A stretch of 59,911 nucleotides of DNA from a virus. Shown here in pieces: positions 1 through 8,155 of this stretch. The translations under genes were made by a program, and so were the position numbers. The stretch covers positions 1 to 59,911 of IMG/VR virus record IMGVR_UViG_3300035034_001394; one strand, 5' to 3'. Position 1 is the first letter of the stretch. Each line of letters starts with the position of its first letter. Below the pieces are notes generated by a model. It saw only the letters and a program-made list of their open reading frames with translations. It was not told the DNA's origin and did no database searches.

Positions 1-123
1 CTTCTCACCAGATGGCTTTGTTCTAGGGCTAATCTCTTTATGATATTTGGGAGGCTGTTTCAGTAGATTATTCAACGCATTAGCGAAGTCATCAGGACGC
101 TTTGATTTCTCTGTTTTTCCCAT
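1..123 (-). CDS. Hypothetical protein, N-terminal part (runs off window)
   Basis: An ATG at 123 preceded by AAAGG opens a frame that stays open to base 1, giving 41 residues rich in Lys and Pro (MGKTEKSKRPDDFANALNNL...). It lies on the same strand as the next two genes. The rest is outside the window and I recognise no domain. Confidence 0.6.
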   Translation of the reverse strand, partial: MGKTEKSKRPDDFANALNNLLKQPPKYHKEISPRTKPSGEK

Positions 124-214
124 ACCTTTCAATAAGATACTTATAACCAGAGATCAAATGCTTTCTTATGTATATAATGTCCGAAATTAATATGAATGCT
201 CATTAATGGTGATT

Positions 215-547
215 TCATGATTGATGGGCCTTGTGTAATTCTTGATATAATTTACTATGCTTGGATATCACTTCTTCGGTATTCAGTAATCTATATGCTA
301 TTTTAGTAATAAATGGATGAAGTGGGTCATAATCATCAACATTTAAATAATGGACATATAAAATATTGAAATTAAAACACATTGCAGATAATCTCCTAAA
401 TTCTAATGATGCAGGAACACTATATGGTATTTTACTATGAAGCAAGTGATCTATTAACTTAACCTCTTGGCTAAGTGAACAAGAAATGTGGGACTTGAAA
501 TTTTTATGAACCTTAAAATTAATAATGTCTATGATGGGGCTGTTCAT
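215..547 (-). CDS. Small protein of the SPI-x-I paralogous family
   Basis: 110 residues, function unknown. The N terminus (MNSPIIDI) and a later LHPFITKI segment match the pattern seen in the 12.1-14.0 kb array: a start followed by SPI-x-I, and an HP-aromatic motif near the end. It overlaps the upstream gene by one base (547), so the two are probably translated together. No transmembrane helix or known catalytic motif is visible. Placement in the family rests on reading by eye. Confidence 0.7.
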   Translation of the reverse strand: MNSPIIDIINFKVHKNFKSHISCSLSQEVKLIDHLLHSKIPYSVPASLEFRRLSAMCFNFNILYVHYLNVDDYDPLHPFITKIAYRLLNTEEVISKHSKLYQELHKAHQS

Positions 548-876
548 TATTTTTGCCTCATTGTTTCTAATAGTCCAATGAACTTTTGATTATCATCGGA
601 GAAACTATTATAACTATCTCTAAAAGCCAGTAACATCATCTCTTTATATAGTGGCATAATTACATCATCGTTAATATTAAACTGACGTGTTGGTGTATAT
701 GTGGTATAATTTTGTATTATCATTCCTATGTTATTATTAGAAAAAATGGCATCGTGTGTCTTATAATAAGTCATAATGCTTACTTCGTAGTATACTGTGT
801 CATCTGTAATGGAGCGTGTTAAAATACTATAATAAATATGATTATCAATAATGTCTGTTATGGGACTGAACATCAT
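547..876 (-). CDS. Small protein of the SPI-x-I paralogous family
   Basis: 109 residues starting MMFSPITDIIDN. The open frame extends further upstream, but that part lies inside the tRNA at 889-965, so the start at 876 (or the adjacent ATG at 873) is preferred. The SPI-x-I opening links it to the next gene and to the 12.1-14.0 kb array. Unlike most members it lacks a clear HP-aromatic motif. Function unknown. Confidence 0.65.
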   Translation of the reverse strand: MMFSPITDIIDNHIYYSILTRSITDDTVYYEVSIMTYYKTHDAIFSNNNIGMIIQNYTTYTPTRQFNINDDVIMPLYKEMMLLAFRDSYNSFSDDNQKFIGLLETMRQK

Positions 877-888
877 AGTTCTTTCAAT

Positions 889-965
889 TGGGAACGGAGG
901 TGGGATTTGAACCACACGATCTCAGGCTTATGAGGCCAGCGACTTAACCACTTGTCCACTCCGCA
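889..965 (-). tRNA. tRNA-Met (CAT)
   Basis: Acceptor strands TGCGGAG/CTCCGTT, encoded CCA at 889-891, D stem GAC/GTC, anticodon stem CTGGC/GCCTG and loop CTCATAA give anticodon CAT. The T arm reads GTGTGGTTCAAATCCCAC, one base longer than the usual 17, so the T stem pairs poorly. It may be a damaged or atypical tRNA. Confidence 0.7.
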
Positions 966-1052
966 TCAACCAATTGAAATTATATTTATCATAAAATAAC
1001 CAATACGCAAGACTATAATCGAAAATAATTTTAAATGACTAAATATATTCAT

Positions 1053-1127
1053 GCGGGTGTAGCTCAGTGGTAGAGCATCACGTTGCCAACGTGAATGTCG
1101 TCAGTTCGATCCTGATCACCCGCTCCA
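1053..1127 (+). tRNA. tRNA-Gly (GCC)
   Basis: Cloverleaf with acceptor GCGGGTG/CACCCGC, D arm AGCTCAGTGGTAGAGC, anticodon stem CACGT/ACGTG with loop TGCCA (anticodon GCC), T loop TTCGATC and encoded CCA. It is nearly identical outside the anticodon arm to the Gly tRNA at 3116. Confidence 0.95.
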
Positions 1128-1135
1128 CTTTCCAC

Positions 1136-1162
1136 TTGACATTACTATTATAATCTGATAGT
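1136..1162 (+). promoter_or_regulatory. Early-type promoter with TGATAGT dyad
   Basis: TTGACA at 1136-1141, then ACTATTATAATCTGATAGT. The same TTGACA followed by a CTATTA...TGATAG half-dyad recurs at 7754, 26079 and 28253. It sits between the Gly tRNA and the gene at 1193. Confidence 0.6.
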
Positions 1163-1192
1163 GTATCTATATTGACTTATGGAGACATTATT

Positions 1193-1711
1193 ATGACAAA
1201 CATTGAAACCGCATTTCGCCCAATGATTGAAAAACTTTATGAGAATTTCCGTCAGCGGTTCATCAATAACGCTGAAGCATACATTAATAAGCGTATGGCC
1301 ATTTTTAATGAAGATGGTATTAAACTTAATCGCCCATCAAATCAGAGATTATACAAAATTTATGCATTAGGCTATCGTTATGCTCGTATGAACAAGACGA
1401 ATGATGATTTGTATATCGAGATGGACTTTCTTGAGAAAGAAGCCAAAGAGTTAGCAGATACAACATATCGTGGCTTTATCAGTAAGTTTACTTCTAAGCT
1501 TGGTGAACTTACTGATGTTGTTATCGAATGGGTAAATGGTACTGATTGTGTAATTCATGGAACACGTGATGGCCATAAGATTTCAATTAGTCAGCAAACC
1601 GTTTACAAAATAAGTTCCAAGGGTACATTTTTCTGTCAGTTTCCTGCCCGCATTTATATTGATGGTCAATTCGTAAGTGCAAAAAAGTATAAAGAAATCC
1701 TTGATAATTAG
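1193..1711 (+). CDS. Hypothetical protein
   Basis: 172 residues. The ATG at 1193 (MTNIETAFRPM) is preferred over the in-frame start at 1172 because GGAGA lies at the proper distance before it and the upstream start would sit in the promoter region. The N-terminal half is helical and charged. The C-terminal half looks like a small beta domain (VVIEWVNGTDCVIHG). No catalytic motif or membrane segment. It is the first gene after the promoter at 1136. Confidence 0.8.
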   Translation: MTNIETAFRPMIEKLYENFRQRFINNAEAYINKRMAIFNEDGIKLNRPSNQRLYKIYALGYRYARMNKTNDDLYIEMDFLEKEAKELADTTYRGFISKFTSKLGELTDVVIEWVNGTDCVIHGTRDGHKISISQQTVYKISSKGTFFCQFPARIYIDGQFVSAKKYKEILDN

Positions 1712-1724
1712 ATATTATTACAAT

Positions 1725-1753
1725 ATCACCTTATCCCATATTGATAAGGTGAT
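1725..1753 (+). promoter_or_regulatory. Hairpin covering the ribosome-binding site of the next gene
   Basis: ATCACCTTATC (1725-1735) and GATAAGGTGAT (1743-1753) form a perfect 11-bp stem with a 7-base loop. The right arm contains the AAGGTGAT ribosome-binding site of the gene starting at 1760. No run of T follows, so it looks less like a terminator than a translational control hairpin. Confidence 0.6.
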
Positions 1754-1759
1754 AATGAT

Positions 1760-1984
1760 ATGAACCCAATTGATTTGATGCATTTACATAAAAAGTTTAT
1801 AAATTATTATACAGAAGCATATGTGTTCACGTCATATGATGGTTTAAGTATGCATGGTGAGGCATTTCATTATTATTATTATAGTCCCGCGATGTTCCTT
1901 ATCATACAACCTGAAATAACGGCTCAAGATGTGTGCGCAATAAGAGCTACACAATTTCCAATCGCCAATGAAGTGATGATTTAA
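1760..1984 (+). CDS. Hypothetical small protein
   Basis: 74 residues, aromatic-rich in the middle (a run of Tyr around residues 38-42). The ribosome-binding site AAGGTGAT sits in a hairpin stem. No recognisable domain. It follows the 1193 gene in the same direction and may be co-transcribed with it. Confidence 0.65.
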   Translation: MNPIDLMHLHKKFINYYTEAYVFTSYDGLSMHGEAFHYYYYSPAMFLIIQPEITAQDVCAIRATQFPIANEVMI

Positions 1985-2019
1985 CCACCATTTCATCAGC
2001 GATTGGAAAATAAGATGAT

Positions 2020-2256
2020 TTAGAAGTATCCTTCTCCGTCATCTTCATCCATTAGAAGTTCATCTTCATCTTCTTCATTATCATCATAGGTAGCATCCTC
2101 AATGACAGTGACAGAATTATCTTCTTCTTCATCATACTCAATTGTTGTAAAGTCATATGTGCCATCATTAACAAGACCGATAGCTTCTTCAACCGTTCCT
2201 GCCTCAATATGTACAACAGCTTTTTGTGTGACCTCAATATGTACAACATATTTCAT
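2020..2256 (-). CDS. Hypothetical acidic small protein
   Basis: 78 residues. The N terminus repeats VVHIE twice (residues 4-8 and 14-18), reflecting a duplicated CCTCAATATGTACAACA in the DNA. The C-terminal half is almost all Asp/Glu, which suggests an interaction or DNA-mimic-like surface, though this is only composition. Its start is two bases downstream of the stop of the 2259 gene. Confidence 0.75.
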   Translation of the reverse strand: MKYVVHIEVTQKAVVHIEAGTVEEAIGLVNDGTYDFTTIEYDEEEDNSVTVIEDATYDDNEEDEDELLMDEDDGEGYF

Positions 2257-2258
2257 AA

Positions 2259-3095
2259 TTAATCTCCAATGTCTAATTTGCTTACAATGCTAATTATACG
2301 TGCAAGCGGTATTTCGTGTACCATTCCTGACTTAGTAACACACATTTGCATGTTTGTATCAAAGTCATTACTTATATATACTACATCATCCAGTTCAATG
2401 TGTTCAATTCTACCATTTGACATACCTGATGATAAAGTATAAAGCCGCGTCTCCTGAATATGAAGGTCACCGTTATCAATAATTTTAATAACTGCATCAA
2501 TAGTATTGTCTTCTGTAATATCCTCACCCTCTTCTGGTTCTTCTAGGACGCCTACTGTCTTAAATGTAATTTCCATATCATCAGTAAATGTTCGACCATC
2601 AATATCAACCTCGTTAACAAATACTCTTATTGTGATGGTTTCAGAGCCACCAGTGTCCTCAAATAAAAGTGTCGCATTATCACCAGAGATTTCTAAATGA
2701 ATGATTTCACCAAGTTGATTATATGCTAACCATTTCGGTTTATTGGTAATTCCGACATCATTAGACTTTCTAATATTAAAGTTTATACAATCCCATTCAT
2801 CTTCGATGTATTCTCCTTCATCATCAATTAGAAAATGATCGGCATCACCAGATAGTTCTATATAGGCTTCTAAGGGTGTATAGACAGGAATGACACCAAG
2901 GTCGATGTTGTCTTTACTAAGTTGATTAATTACTTCTGCGTTTACCTCTATGATGGATATTTTACCATTCGATGGTGAATAAATTCTTTTTTTGTCAGCA
3001 GATATAGCCATATGCCCATCAGATACATCAAAGTTGCTATACATACCAGTCTTATCTACAAAATTAATTTCGGGTTTCATTTGACTTTCTTTCAT
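2259..3095 (-). CDS. Hypothetical protein, beta-rich
   Basis: 278 residues. Alternating hydrophobic strands and acidic loops (for example EPEEGEDITEDN near residue 190) suggest a beta-sandwich or structural protein. No known motif. The alternative start MKPEIN lies five codons in. It shares an operon with the acidic protein downstream. Confidence 0.75.
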   Translation of the reverse strand: MKESQMKPEINFVDKTGMYSNFDVSDGHMAISADKKRIYSPSNGKISIIEVNAEVINQLSKDNIDLGVIPVYTPLEAYIELSGDADHFLIDDEGEYIEDEWDCINFNIRKSNDVGITNKPKWLAYNQLGEIIHLEISGDNATLLFEDTGGSETITIRVFVNEVDIDGRTFTDDMEITFKTVGVLEEPEEGEDITEDNTIDAVIKIIDNGDLHIQETRLYTLSSGMSNGRIEHIELDDVVYISNDFDTNMQMCVTKSGMVHEIPLARIISIVSKLDIGD

Positions 3096-3115
3096 AATGT
3101 ACTAAATAGATTTAT

Positions 3116-3190
3116 GCGGGTGTAGCTCAGTGGTAGAGCTTCTGCCTTCCAAGCAGATTGTCGTCAGTTCGATTCTGACCACCCGCTCCA
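3116..3190 (+). tRNA. tRNA-Gly (TCC)
   Basis: Same body as the tRNA at 1053 (acceptor GCGGGTG/CACCCGC, encoded CCA) with anticodon stem CTGCC/AGCAG and loop TTCCAA, giving anticodon TCC. Together the pair reads all GGN codons. Confidence 0.95.
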
Positions 3191-3191
3191 A

Positions 3192-3377
3192 TCACCTCTG
3201 TTCCAATTCCAAACGTTTAGCGTTTTTACGATTACGCTTTTTAACAGCAGCAATAATTTTATTTCTATCACTTTCTGGTAATTGATTGGCAATTTGGTCT
3301 TGAAGACTCTTAAGTTCACTCATATTTTCCAAACCAAGCTCATCAAGTGCCTTGCTCATTTCTTCTTCTGTTTTCAT
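3192..3377 (-). CDS. Hypothetical small basic protein
   Basis: 61 residues from MKTEEEMSKALDELG, chosen because GAGGAG stands a few bases before this ATG; a longer frame to 3458 has no ribosome-binding site. Helical N-terminal half, Lys/Arg-rich C terminus (AAVKKRNRKNAKRLELEQR). It could bind nucleic acid. Function unknown. Confidence 0.7.
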   Translation of the reverse strand: MKTEEEMSKALDELGLENMSELKSLQDQIANQLPESDRNKIIAAVKKRNRKNAKRLELEQR

Positions 3378-3430
3378 TATTAACTCCTCATTATAATGAT
3401 ATAATAAATAATGTATGACAGAAATCGCCT

Positions 3431-3894
3431 GTGAGGCTGAATTATTATCACTGCACACCTATTTCACATTATGATGATGTGGAAAAGCCTTCATCAGATA
3501 GTATATTCGATAATATACCTGTTGATATTCTTAAGCCAGTAGGCACTATAGTTGGTATACAGTTTGAGAATGGTGAAGCACCTGATACAACTTGGCGAAA
3601 AGTAGGTTCATGTGCTCATGGTAATCCTTTCTTTATGCTAAAATCGATAAATTACCAACAGTAGATAAACGTAAGATGATGCGATATCTCACTGTAGAGG
3701 GAATTGATGAGGTTATGATACCACCTGAACATCATAGGGGCGGCTTCAAAATAATGACAGCCTATGGTGGCAAAGTCGGTGATAGCTGTCTTGTGGGTAT
3801 ACCTAAACAGTCTGATGGGTCTCCTGTCCCTGTATTAGAAGGCGCTAAGGCAATACCATTATCATCAGTTTATAAAATGATTGAAGATGCATAG
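3431..3894 (+). pseudogene. Frameshifted hypothetical gene
   Basis: Two protein-like frames join end to end. Frame 2 from 3431 (GTG) encodes ...GEAPDTTWRKVGSCAHGN, and frame 1 from about 3625 continues FLYAKIDKLPTVDKRKMMRYLTVEG... to 3894. The change of frame falls near 3620-3634 in the T-rich stretch CCTTTCTTTATG. Both halves have strong codon character, so this is probably one gene of about 150 residues with a -1 type shift, caused by mutation, sequencing error or recoding. The family is not recognised. Confidence 0.6.
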
Positions 3895-3901
3895 AAGCAA
3901 A

Positions 3902-3930
3902 AAGTCATCAGTATGTTATACTGATGACTT
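3902..3930. terminator. Bidirectional hairpin terminator
   Basis: AAGTCATCAGTAT and ATACTGATGACTT form a perfect 13-bp stem with a 3-base loop between two converging genes. Confidence 0.75.
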
Positions 3931-3939
3931 AGCTGTTAT

Positions 3940-4641
3940 TCAAAATCCTAGAAGCTCTTTGCCGATTGGTTCAGAATCTGGACCAGAAATCTGATATGTT
4001 TCACCATCGCGGTTTCTAACATACATAGGACCATCCCAATTCAAATAGTATTCCCATCCTGAGCCTTCTGGAATGATGATTTTACCAGACTTAACTCGTG
4101 CGGACAATTCAAAATATGATGGCTTACGTGCTTCGTGTAGTGGTCCACGTTTTCCAAGAGCTGTAGTGTAACCGCCTTCAAAGGTTTTATGACCCTTTTT
4201 TGAGTTACACTTACGACATGATGAAACAATATTCTTCCATGTTGTCTTACCACCTAAGCACCGTGGTTTGATATGGTCGAATGTTAATTCAGTTCCTGTA
4301 AACTTCTTTCCACAATACTGACATGTGTAATCATCACGTAGGTACACGTTTGATGTTGAGAATGCAATTCTGCGGTCAGGGTTACGATATGTCTTATTCA
4401 CAACAACTGATGGTAGTTCCAATGATAGCTTTTGTGAACGAATCTTTACGCCTTCATACACACGCTCAGCATCATACTTGCCTAACCACATGTTGGTAAT
4501 AGCAGCCATCCAGTTTGTAGCACTAAGTGGTAAAACTGTGAACGGTGTGTAATCGGCATTCAAAACTAATGTTCTATAAGATTCCAATGGATACACTTTT
4601 GCAACAGCATCTAAATCCTGTCGTGAGATCATATTACTCAT
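3940..4641 (-). CDS. HNH endonuclease
   Basis: 233 residues. The central CQYCGKKF, LTFDHIKPRCLGG and CRKCNSKKG segments form a classical HNH zinc-ribbon nuclease: two CxxC pairs, with DH supplying the catalytic His. The start at 4641 (MSNMISRQD) has AAGGAG before it; the longer frame to 4737 runs into the promoter. Flanking N- and C-terminal regions are longer than in minimal HNH homing enzymes, and it resembles the free-standing HNH proteins common in large phages. Role could be homing or host DNA breakdown. Confidence 0.88.
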   Translation of the reverse strand: MSNMISRQDLDAVAKVYPLESYRTLVLNADYTPFTVLPLSATNWMAAITNMWLGKYDAERVYEGVKIRSQKLSLELPSVVVNKTYRNPDRRIAFSTSNVYLRDDYTCQYCGKKFTGTELTFDHIKPRCLGGKTTWKNIVSSCRKCNSKKGHKTFEGGYTTALGKRGPLHEARKPSYFELSARVKSGKIIIPEGSGWEYYLNWDGPMYVRNRDGETYQISGPDSEPIGKELLGF

Positions 4642-4709
4642 ATCGGTTCTCCTTGGTATATCTTTACTTAGTCTCGAAATGACCTCCGTCTTAGATTGCC
4701 TGAAAACAT

Positions 4710-4752
4710 GACATATCACAATTATACAAAGGGTCAATATAGCTTATTGACA
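4710..4752. promoter_or_regulatory. Divergent promoter pair
   Basis: On the - strand TTGACC (4732-4737) and TATGTC (4710-4715), 16 bases apart, face the HNH gene. On the + strand TTGACA (4747-4752) and TATGGT, 18 bases apart, face the 4804 gene. Confidence 0.55.
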
Positions 4753-4803
4753 ACCTACAAATATTAAGAGTATGGTATTCATTAAACATATGGAGAAATT
4801 GCC

Positions 4804-6210
4804 TTGACTAAAAATATCGAAACTCTTCTTACATCATTAACAAAAACAGCTATTTCACACTCTGTTAAATTACTATCTGAACAGGGTATGAATGAGAAAA
4901 CATTATTACAAGCATCATCAGATATTGTGGACAATTTTAGAAACGCTTTACTAAAAGTCCAGTCTGAACTTGAGCTTGTTGTAAATATGGAAACGCTTTT
5001 GAATGCTTTACAGCGTGTTCAAGGTATTGTTAATGATAAGACACGTTCCAAAGATGAACAAGAGGATGCATCCAAGTTAGTTGTCACAGCATCAATACTC
5101 TCGATGATGATTAAGTCTAAGGCAACATTTGATAAATTTGGAACAACAGATTTAAATGAGACTATTTCTAAGTATATTACATCTATGGTTAGTCCTGATG
5201 ACAACGCACATGATGTTAAGTCTGACAAATTTGATAAAATCATATCAAACATCAGTAATCTGATTGGCGGTGATTTTACCTCAAGACTTGATGAGGCATT
5301 AACTTATCTTGGTAAGAATACTAAGAAACCACCAAAGCCACGTTCAGAAGATGGCTTCCAGTCATTTTTGGATGCATTGGATATTGCACGTGACTTGATT
5401 CGTAAGGTTGATAATAACATTAAGACTAACAAAGCCACTGATAATCCAGTAGAGCCTAAAGCAGAGTCTAAAACTAAAACTGATGAAGTTGAACCAAATG
5501 TTTTTGATGATACTATTCAAGCTTCGGTTAAATCTGTTATGGAGCGCCTTAAGAATGAGCGTAATATTTCACCCATGATGAATAATGAAAACGAATCTAT
5601 TATTAATCTTCTTGGGGAAGATAATGACCTCATTCCTGATGATATCAAAACAGCACTAAATGAGATACAGGCTGAAATCCCAAATGACTTGGAAGGTGGT
5701 GAAAGTATTGACATGCTTAAAAAGCTTGTGAAGGAGCGTTTAGCTGGTCGGGTTTCTGTTATTGATGATACAACTACTATAGAAGGTATTGATGTTAGAC
5801 TTGTGCGATTTATTGTACATTCTGAAGAGTATCCGCGTAAGTCGCCAGAAGATAATGTCAGTATTGATAATTATGGGGGCATTTGGATTAACTCTGATGT
5901 GGTGGTCGTATCCGCACCAGAGAGCATTACCCTTCATTCTGCTGATACTAATGCCACACGGATGTTATTGCTTGCATATTATAACTTACAAGTTACCAAG
6001 CAGTTGGATTATGAGCAGTTTAATGCCAAGATGGATAATAGTGATGGTTATGCTTATATTATCGATAAGAGAACAAATGATGTTTATGCTATTGATATCC
6101 CAGCATTAACTTATGAAGGTGGTAAAATAAATGCTGATCATGTTATAAAGCTTGAAGGTAAATTTAAAGCTATTGCAACTGTTAGTAACACTACATCAAA
6201 GGTGAACTAG
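4804..6210 (+). CDS. Hypothetical protein, helical
   Basis: 468 residues starting at TTG, supported by GGAGAA upstream. The N-terminal 130 residues are strongly helical, residues about 205-230 form a charged Lys/Glu linker, and the C-terminal 120 residues look like a separate alpha/beta domain. No known motif. It shares a base with the following membrane-anchored protein, so they may act together. Confidence 0.8.
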   Translation: MTKNIETLLTSLTKTAISHSVKLLSEQGMNEKTLLQASSDIVDNFRNALLKVQSELELVVNMETLLNALQRVQGIVNDKTRSKDEQEDASKLVVTASILSMMIKSKATFDKFGTTDLNETISKYITSMVSPDDNAHDVKSDKFDKIISNISNLIGGDFTSRLDEALTYLGKNTKKPPKPRSEDGFQSFLDALDIARDLIRKVDNNIKTNKATDNPVEPKAESKTKTDEVEPNVFDDTIQASVKSVMERLKNERNISPMMNNENESIINLLGEDNDLIPDDIKTALNEIQAEIPNDLEGGESIDMLKKLVKERLAGRVSVIDDTTTIEGIDVRLVRFIVHSEEYPRKSPEDNVSIDNYGGIWINSDVVVVSAPESITLHSADTNATRMLLLAYYNLQVTKQLDYEQFNAKMDNSDGYAYIIDKRTNDVYAIDIPALTYEGGKINADHVIKLEGKFKAIATVSNTTSKVN

Positions 6211-6557
6211 TGGAACAATATATAATTAATGCGTTGAATATATTTTCATTTATCATGTGCATGATAGCAGTATCAATGTTTCTATGTATATGTTTTAAGA
6301 ATAATATTGATAGACTCATCACATTATATTTTCTAGGTGCTAAGAAGTATGGAGATTTTTATGATGAGTTCTTCAAAAGAGCCACAGAGGTCTGTAAGCA
6401 AGCATCATTGAGGGGGCGCAACGGTAACTATGTTGAGTGGTATATCCGCATCCCTAGTCGTCATAAAGCTATTGAGGACATGATGATACATAAAGACTGG
6501 TACAACGTGTTACCACATTTATTGAGTCATGAAATATTGGATGATATGAGAAAATAA
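6210..6557 (+). CDS. Small membrane-anchored protein
   Basis: 115 residues starting at GTG that overlaps the stop of the previous gene. Residues about 9-29 (IFSFIMCMIAVSMFLCICF) form one transmembrane helix, followed by a charged region, so it is probably an inner-membrane protein with its C-terminal part in the cytoplasm. Family not recognised. Confidence 0.75.
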   Translation: MEQYIINALNIFSFIMCMIAVSMFLCICFKNNIDRLITLYFLGAKKYGDFYDEFFKRATEVCKQASLRGRNGNYVEWYIRIPSRHKAIEDMMIHKDWYNVLPHLLSHEILDDMRK

Positions 6558-6634
6558 AATTATGATATGGGTAAAACCATGTATTTCTTATTTGACGTTT
6601 GTATTAATCTTTAGTAGTGAATAAATACAATTAC

Positions 6635-6724
6635 GGAAGAGGATCATTGCAAGGTTGCAAGCACGGTTTTGAAAACCGTTGGCACGTGAAAGCGTGTGGG
6701 GTTCGATACCTCCCTCTTCCGCCA
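6635..6724 (+). tRNA. tRNA-Ser (TGA)
   Basis: Class II tRNA: acceptor GGAAGAG/CTCTTCC, G73, encoded CCA, anticodon stem ACGGT/ACCGT with loop TTTGAAA, long variable arm with stem CACG/CGTG, T loop TTCGATA. The D arm is irregular. Confidence 0.9.
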
Positions 6725-6739
6725 TTTTAAGGTATTATT

Positions 6740-7060
6740 ATGATTATTAAATTAATTCGTGGCAAATTTCTAAAATCAAATCGAAAAGTTTCTCAGGTAT
6801 CGGCCAAGTTATCATCTTTATCGGAAGGATTACTTGGAAGAAGTATTTATAGATTTGATGTCACAGGATTATTGGGACGCTCAAGAGTATCGATTGACGA
6901 AATTGAACTTAGTACAGAAATTAAAAATGACTTATGTGTTGGTTGTACTGCTATGATTGAGATTATTCATGATGATAGCGATATGTTATTAGGATATAGG
7001 GATATTGAAGTAATAGATGCACCGTGGTCCAACCCATGGATGGTTGCACACTCAAATTAG
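6740..7060 (+). CDS. Hypothetical protein
   Basis: 106 residues, basic N terminus (MIIKLIRGKFLKSNRK) and an acidic beta-like C terminus. Starts just after the Ser tRNA with AAGG upstream. Not recognised. Confidence 0.7.
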   Translation: MIIKLIRGKFLKSNRKVSQVSAKLSSLSEGLLGRSIYRFDVTGLLGRSRVSIDEIELSTEIKNDLCVGCTAMIEIIHDDSDMLLGYRDIEVIDAPWSNPWMVAHSN

Positions 7061-7068
7061 GATTAGAT

Positions 7069-7395
7069 ATGCAAAAAACAATTATAATTGATGGCGATGT
7101 CATTATTAATACAATGCTTGTAGAGATTGCGATAGCACAAGAAGCACAGGAACATCTTAATAAGATGTTTGATATTGATACTGATGACAGCAAACTCAAC
7201 AATGGAACCTTGGAAGTTTTTTCTAAAGTTCAAAATATAGTTTGGTCAGATATTCAGGAAAAGTATAGTGATATTTATATGTTCATTAATAATGTTCGGA
7301 ATAAAAATGATATTGGTGAAACATTTCATACAGTCCACGAAAGTGTTTTAATTAGATTTAATGAGCTGGTGTCAGATGCATTATCAAATCCCTAA
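7069..7395 (+). CDS. Hypothetical protein
   Basis: 108 residues from MQKTIIIDGDV, chosen because AGGATT lies before this ATG and the longer frame to 7024 would overlap the previous gene. Mostly helical and acidic. Not recognised. Confidence 0.72.
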   Translation: MQKTIIIDGDVIINTMLVEIAIAQEAQEHLNKMFDIDTDDSKLNNGTLEVFSKVQNIVWSDIQEKYSDIYMFINNVRNKNDIGETFHTVHESVLIRFNELVSDALSNP

Positions 7396-7421
7396 ATACT
7401 CATACAAGAGGAGATACTAAA

Positions 7422-7694
7422 ATGAATTATGTGAATATGGCGTGGAATTATCTTACAGGTGTAGCCAATTTTTATGGCGGTATTTATCATTATGCTAAGT
7501 CTTTGGATTTACAATATAAGCTTGGCTTAGATGGACCAGTGAGTGGTAATGTTTCAAGTATCTGTATCATATTACTATTGCTTGTGATTTTCATTATGAT
7601 GGATACATTATGGCTAACTGTTATAATCTTTGGCTTTCATGCACTTTGTGTCTATGTGTTCAAATGGAATCCTGCTACCAAAAAAGATGAATAG
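7422..7694 (+). CDS. Small membrane protein
   Basis: 90 residues. Residues about 46-62 (SSICIILLLLVIFIMMD) and 62-82 form two adjacent hydrophobic helices, followed by a lysine-rich end. AAGAGGAG lies before the start. Probably an inner-membrane protein; function unknown. Confidence 0.75.
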   Translation: MNYVNMAWNYLTGVANFYGGIYHYAKSLDLQYKLGLDGPVSGNVSSICIILLLLVIFIMMDTLWLTVIIFGFHALCVYVFKWNPATKKDE

Positions 7695-7716
7695 ATAGTT
7701 TCAACAATTAGATTTC

Positions 7717-7752
7717 AATAAGCCCTATGTTAATAGCATGGGGCTTATTTTT
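7717..7752 (+). terminator. Rho-independent terminator
   Basis: AATAAGCCC(T)ATG / GCATGGGGCTTATT hairpin followed by TTTTG closes the 4804-7694 gene group. Confidence 0.8.
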
Positions 7753-7753
7753 G

Positions 7754-7780
7754 TTGACACTGCTATTACATTATGATACT
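7754..7780 (+). promoter_or_regulatory. Early-type promoter with TGATACT dyad
   Basis: TTGACA at 7754-7759, then CTGCTATTACATTATGATACT. Same layout as 1136, 26079 and 28253. Lies directly after a terminator and before the 7817 gene and the Thr tRNA. Confidence 0.6.
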
Positions 7781-7816
7781 TATTTGTTTCTATAAATCGA
7801 AACAGGAATATGAATA

Positions 7817-8029
7817 ATGAATAATACAATTGGTAATCTTTTGGGTGCTATTCGTGATACTGACAAAAAGAAAGGTGTAATGATCCGTATTAAAGGGGTT
7901 GGTGATTTTCCAATTAAGAAGAGCACACTACATAATCGTCTCAATTCATTAGCAAATGAGAACCGTATTGATTATTCATATACGCGTGATGAAGATGGCA
8001 ATTTGATTATTATCCAGAAATCTGTTTGA
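7817..8029 (+). CDS. Hypothetical small protein
   Basis: 70 residues, basic (KKKGVMIRIKGVG) with a helix-strand pattern (STLHNRLNSLANENRIDYSY) that could be a small winged-helix-like DNA-binding unit, though this is only suggestive. First gene after the promoter at 7754. Confidence 0.65.
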   Translation: MNNTIGNLLGAIRDTDKKKGVMIRIKGVGDFPIKKSTLHNRLNSLANENRIDYSYTRDEDGNLIIIQKSV

Positions 8030-8071
8030 CTTTTATCAGTCATAGGGATAAATATAATTCTTGAATGGATT

Positions 8072-8155
8072 GCCAGTGTGGCTGAGTGGTCGAAAGCGGC
8101 AACCTTGTAAGTTGCTATATACACGTCGGAGGTTCGAATCCTCTCGCTGGCTCCA
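8072..8155 (+). tRNA. tRNA-Thr (TGT), enlarged variable region
   Basis: Acceptor GCCAGTG/CGCTGGC, T73, encoded CCA, D stem GCT/AGC, anticodon stem GCAAC/GTTGC with loop CTTGTAA (anticodon TGT), T arm GGAGG/CCTCT. The variable region (8116-8127) is 12 bases, long for a threonine tRNA, and the D arm is of the class II type. Confidence 0.85.

Noticed and set aside
7024-7068. Longer start for the 7069 gene
   Set aside because: It would overlap the previous gene, and AGGATT favours 7069.
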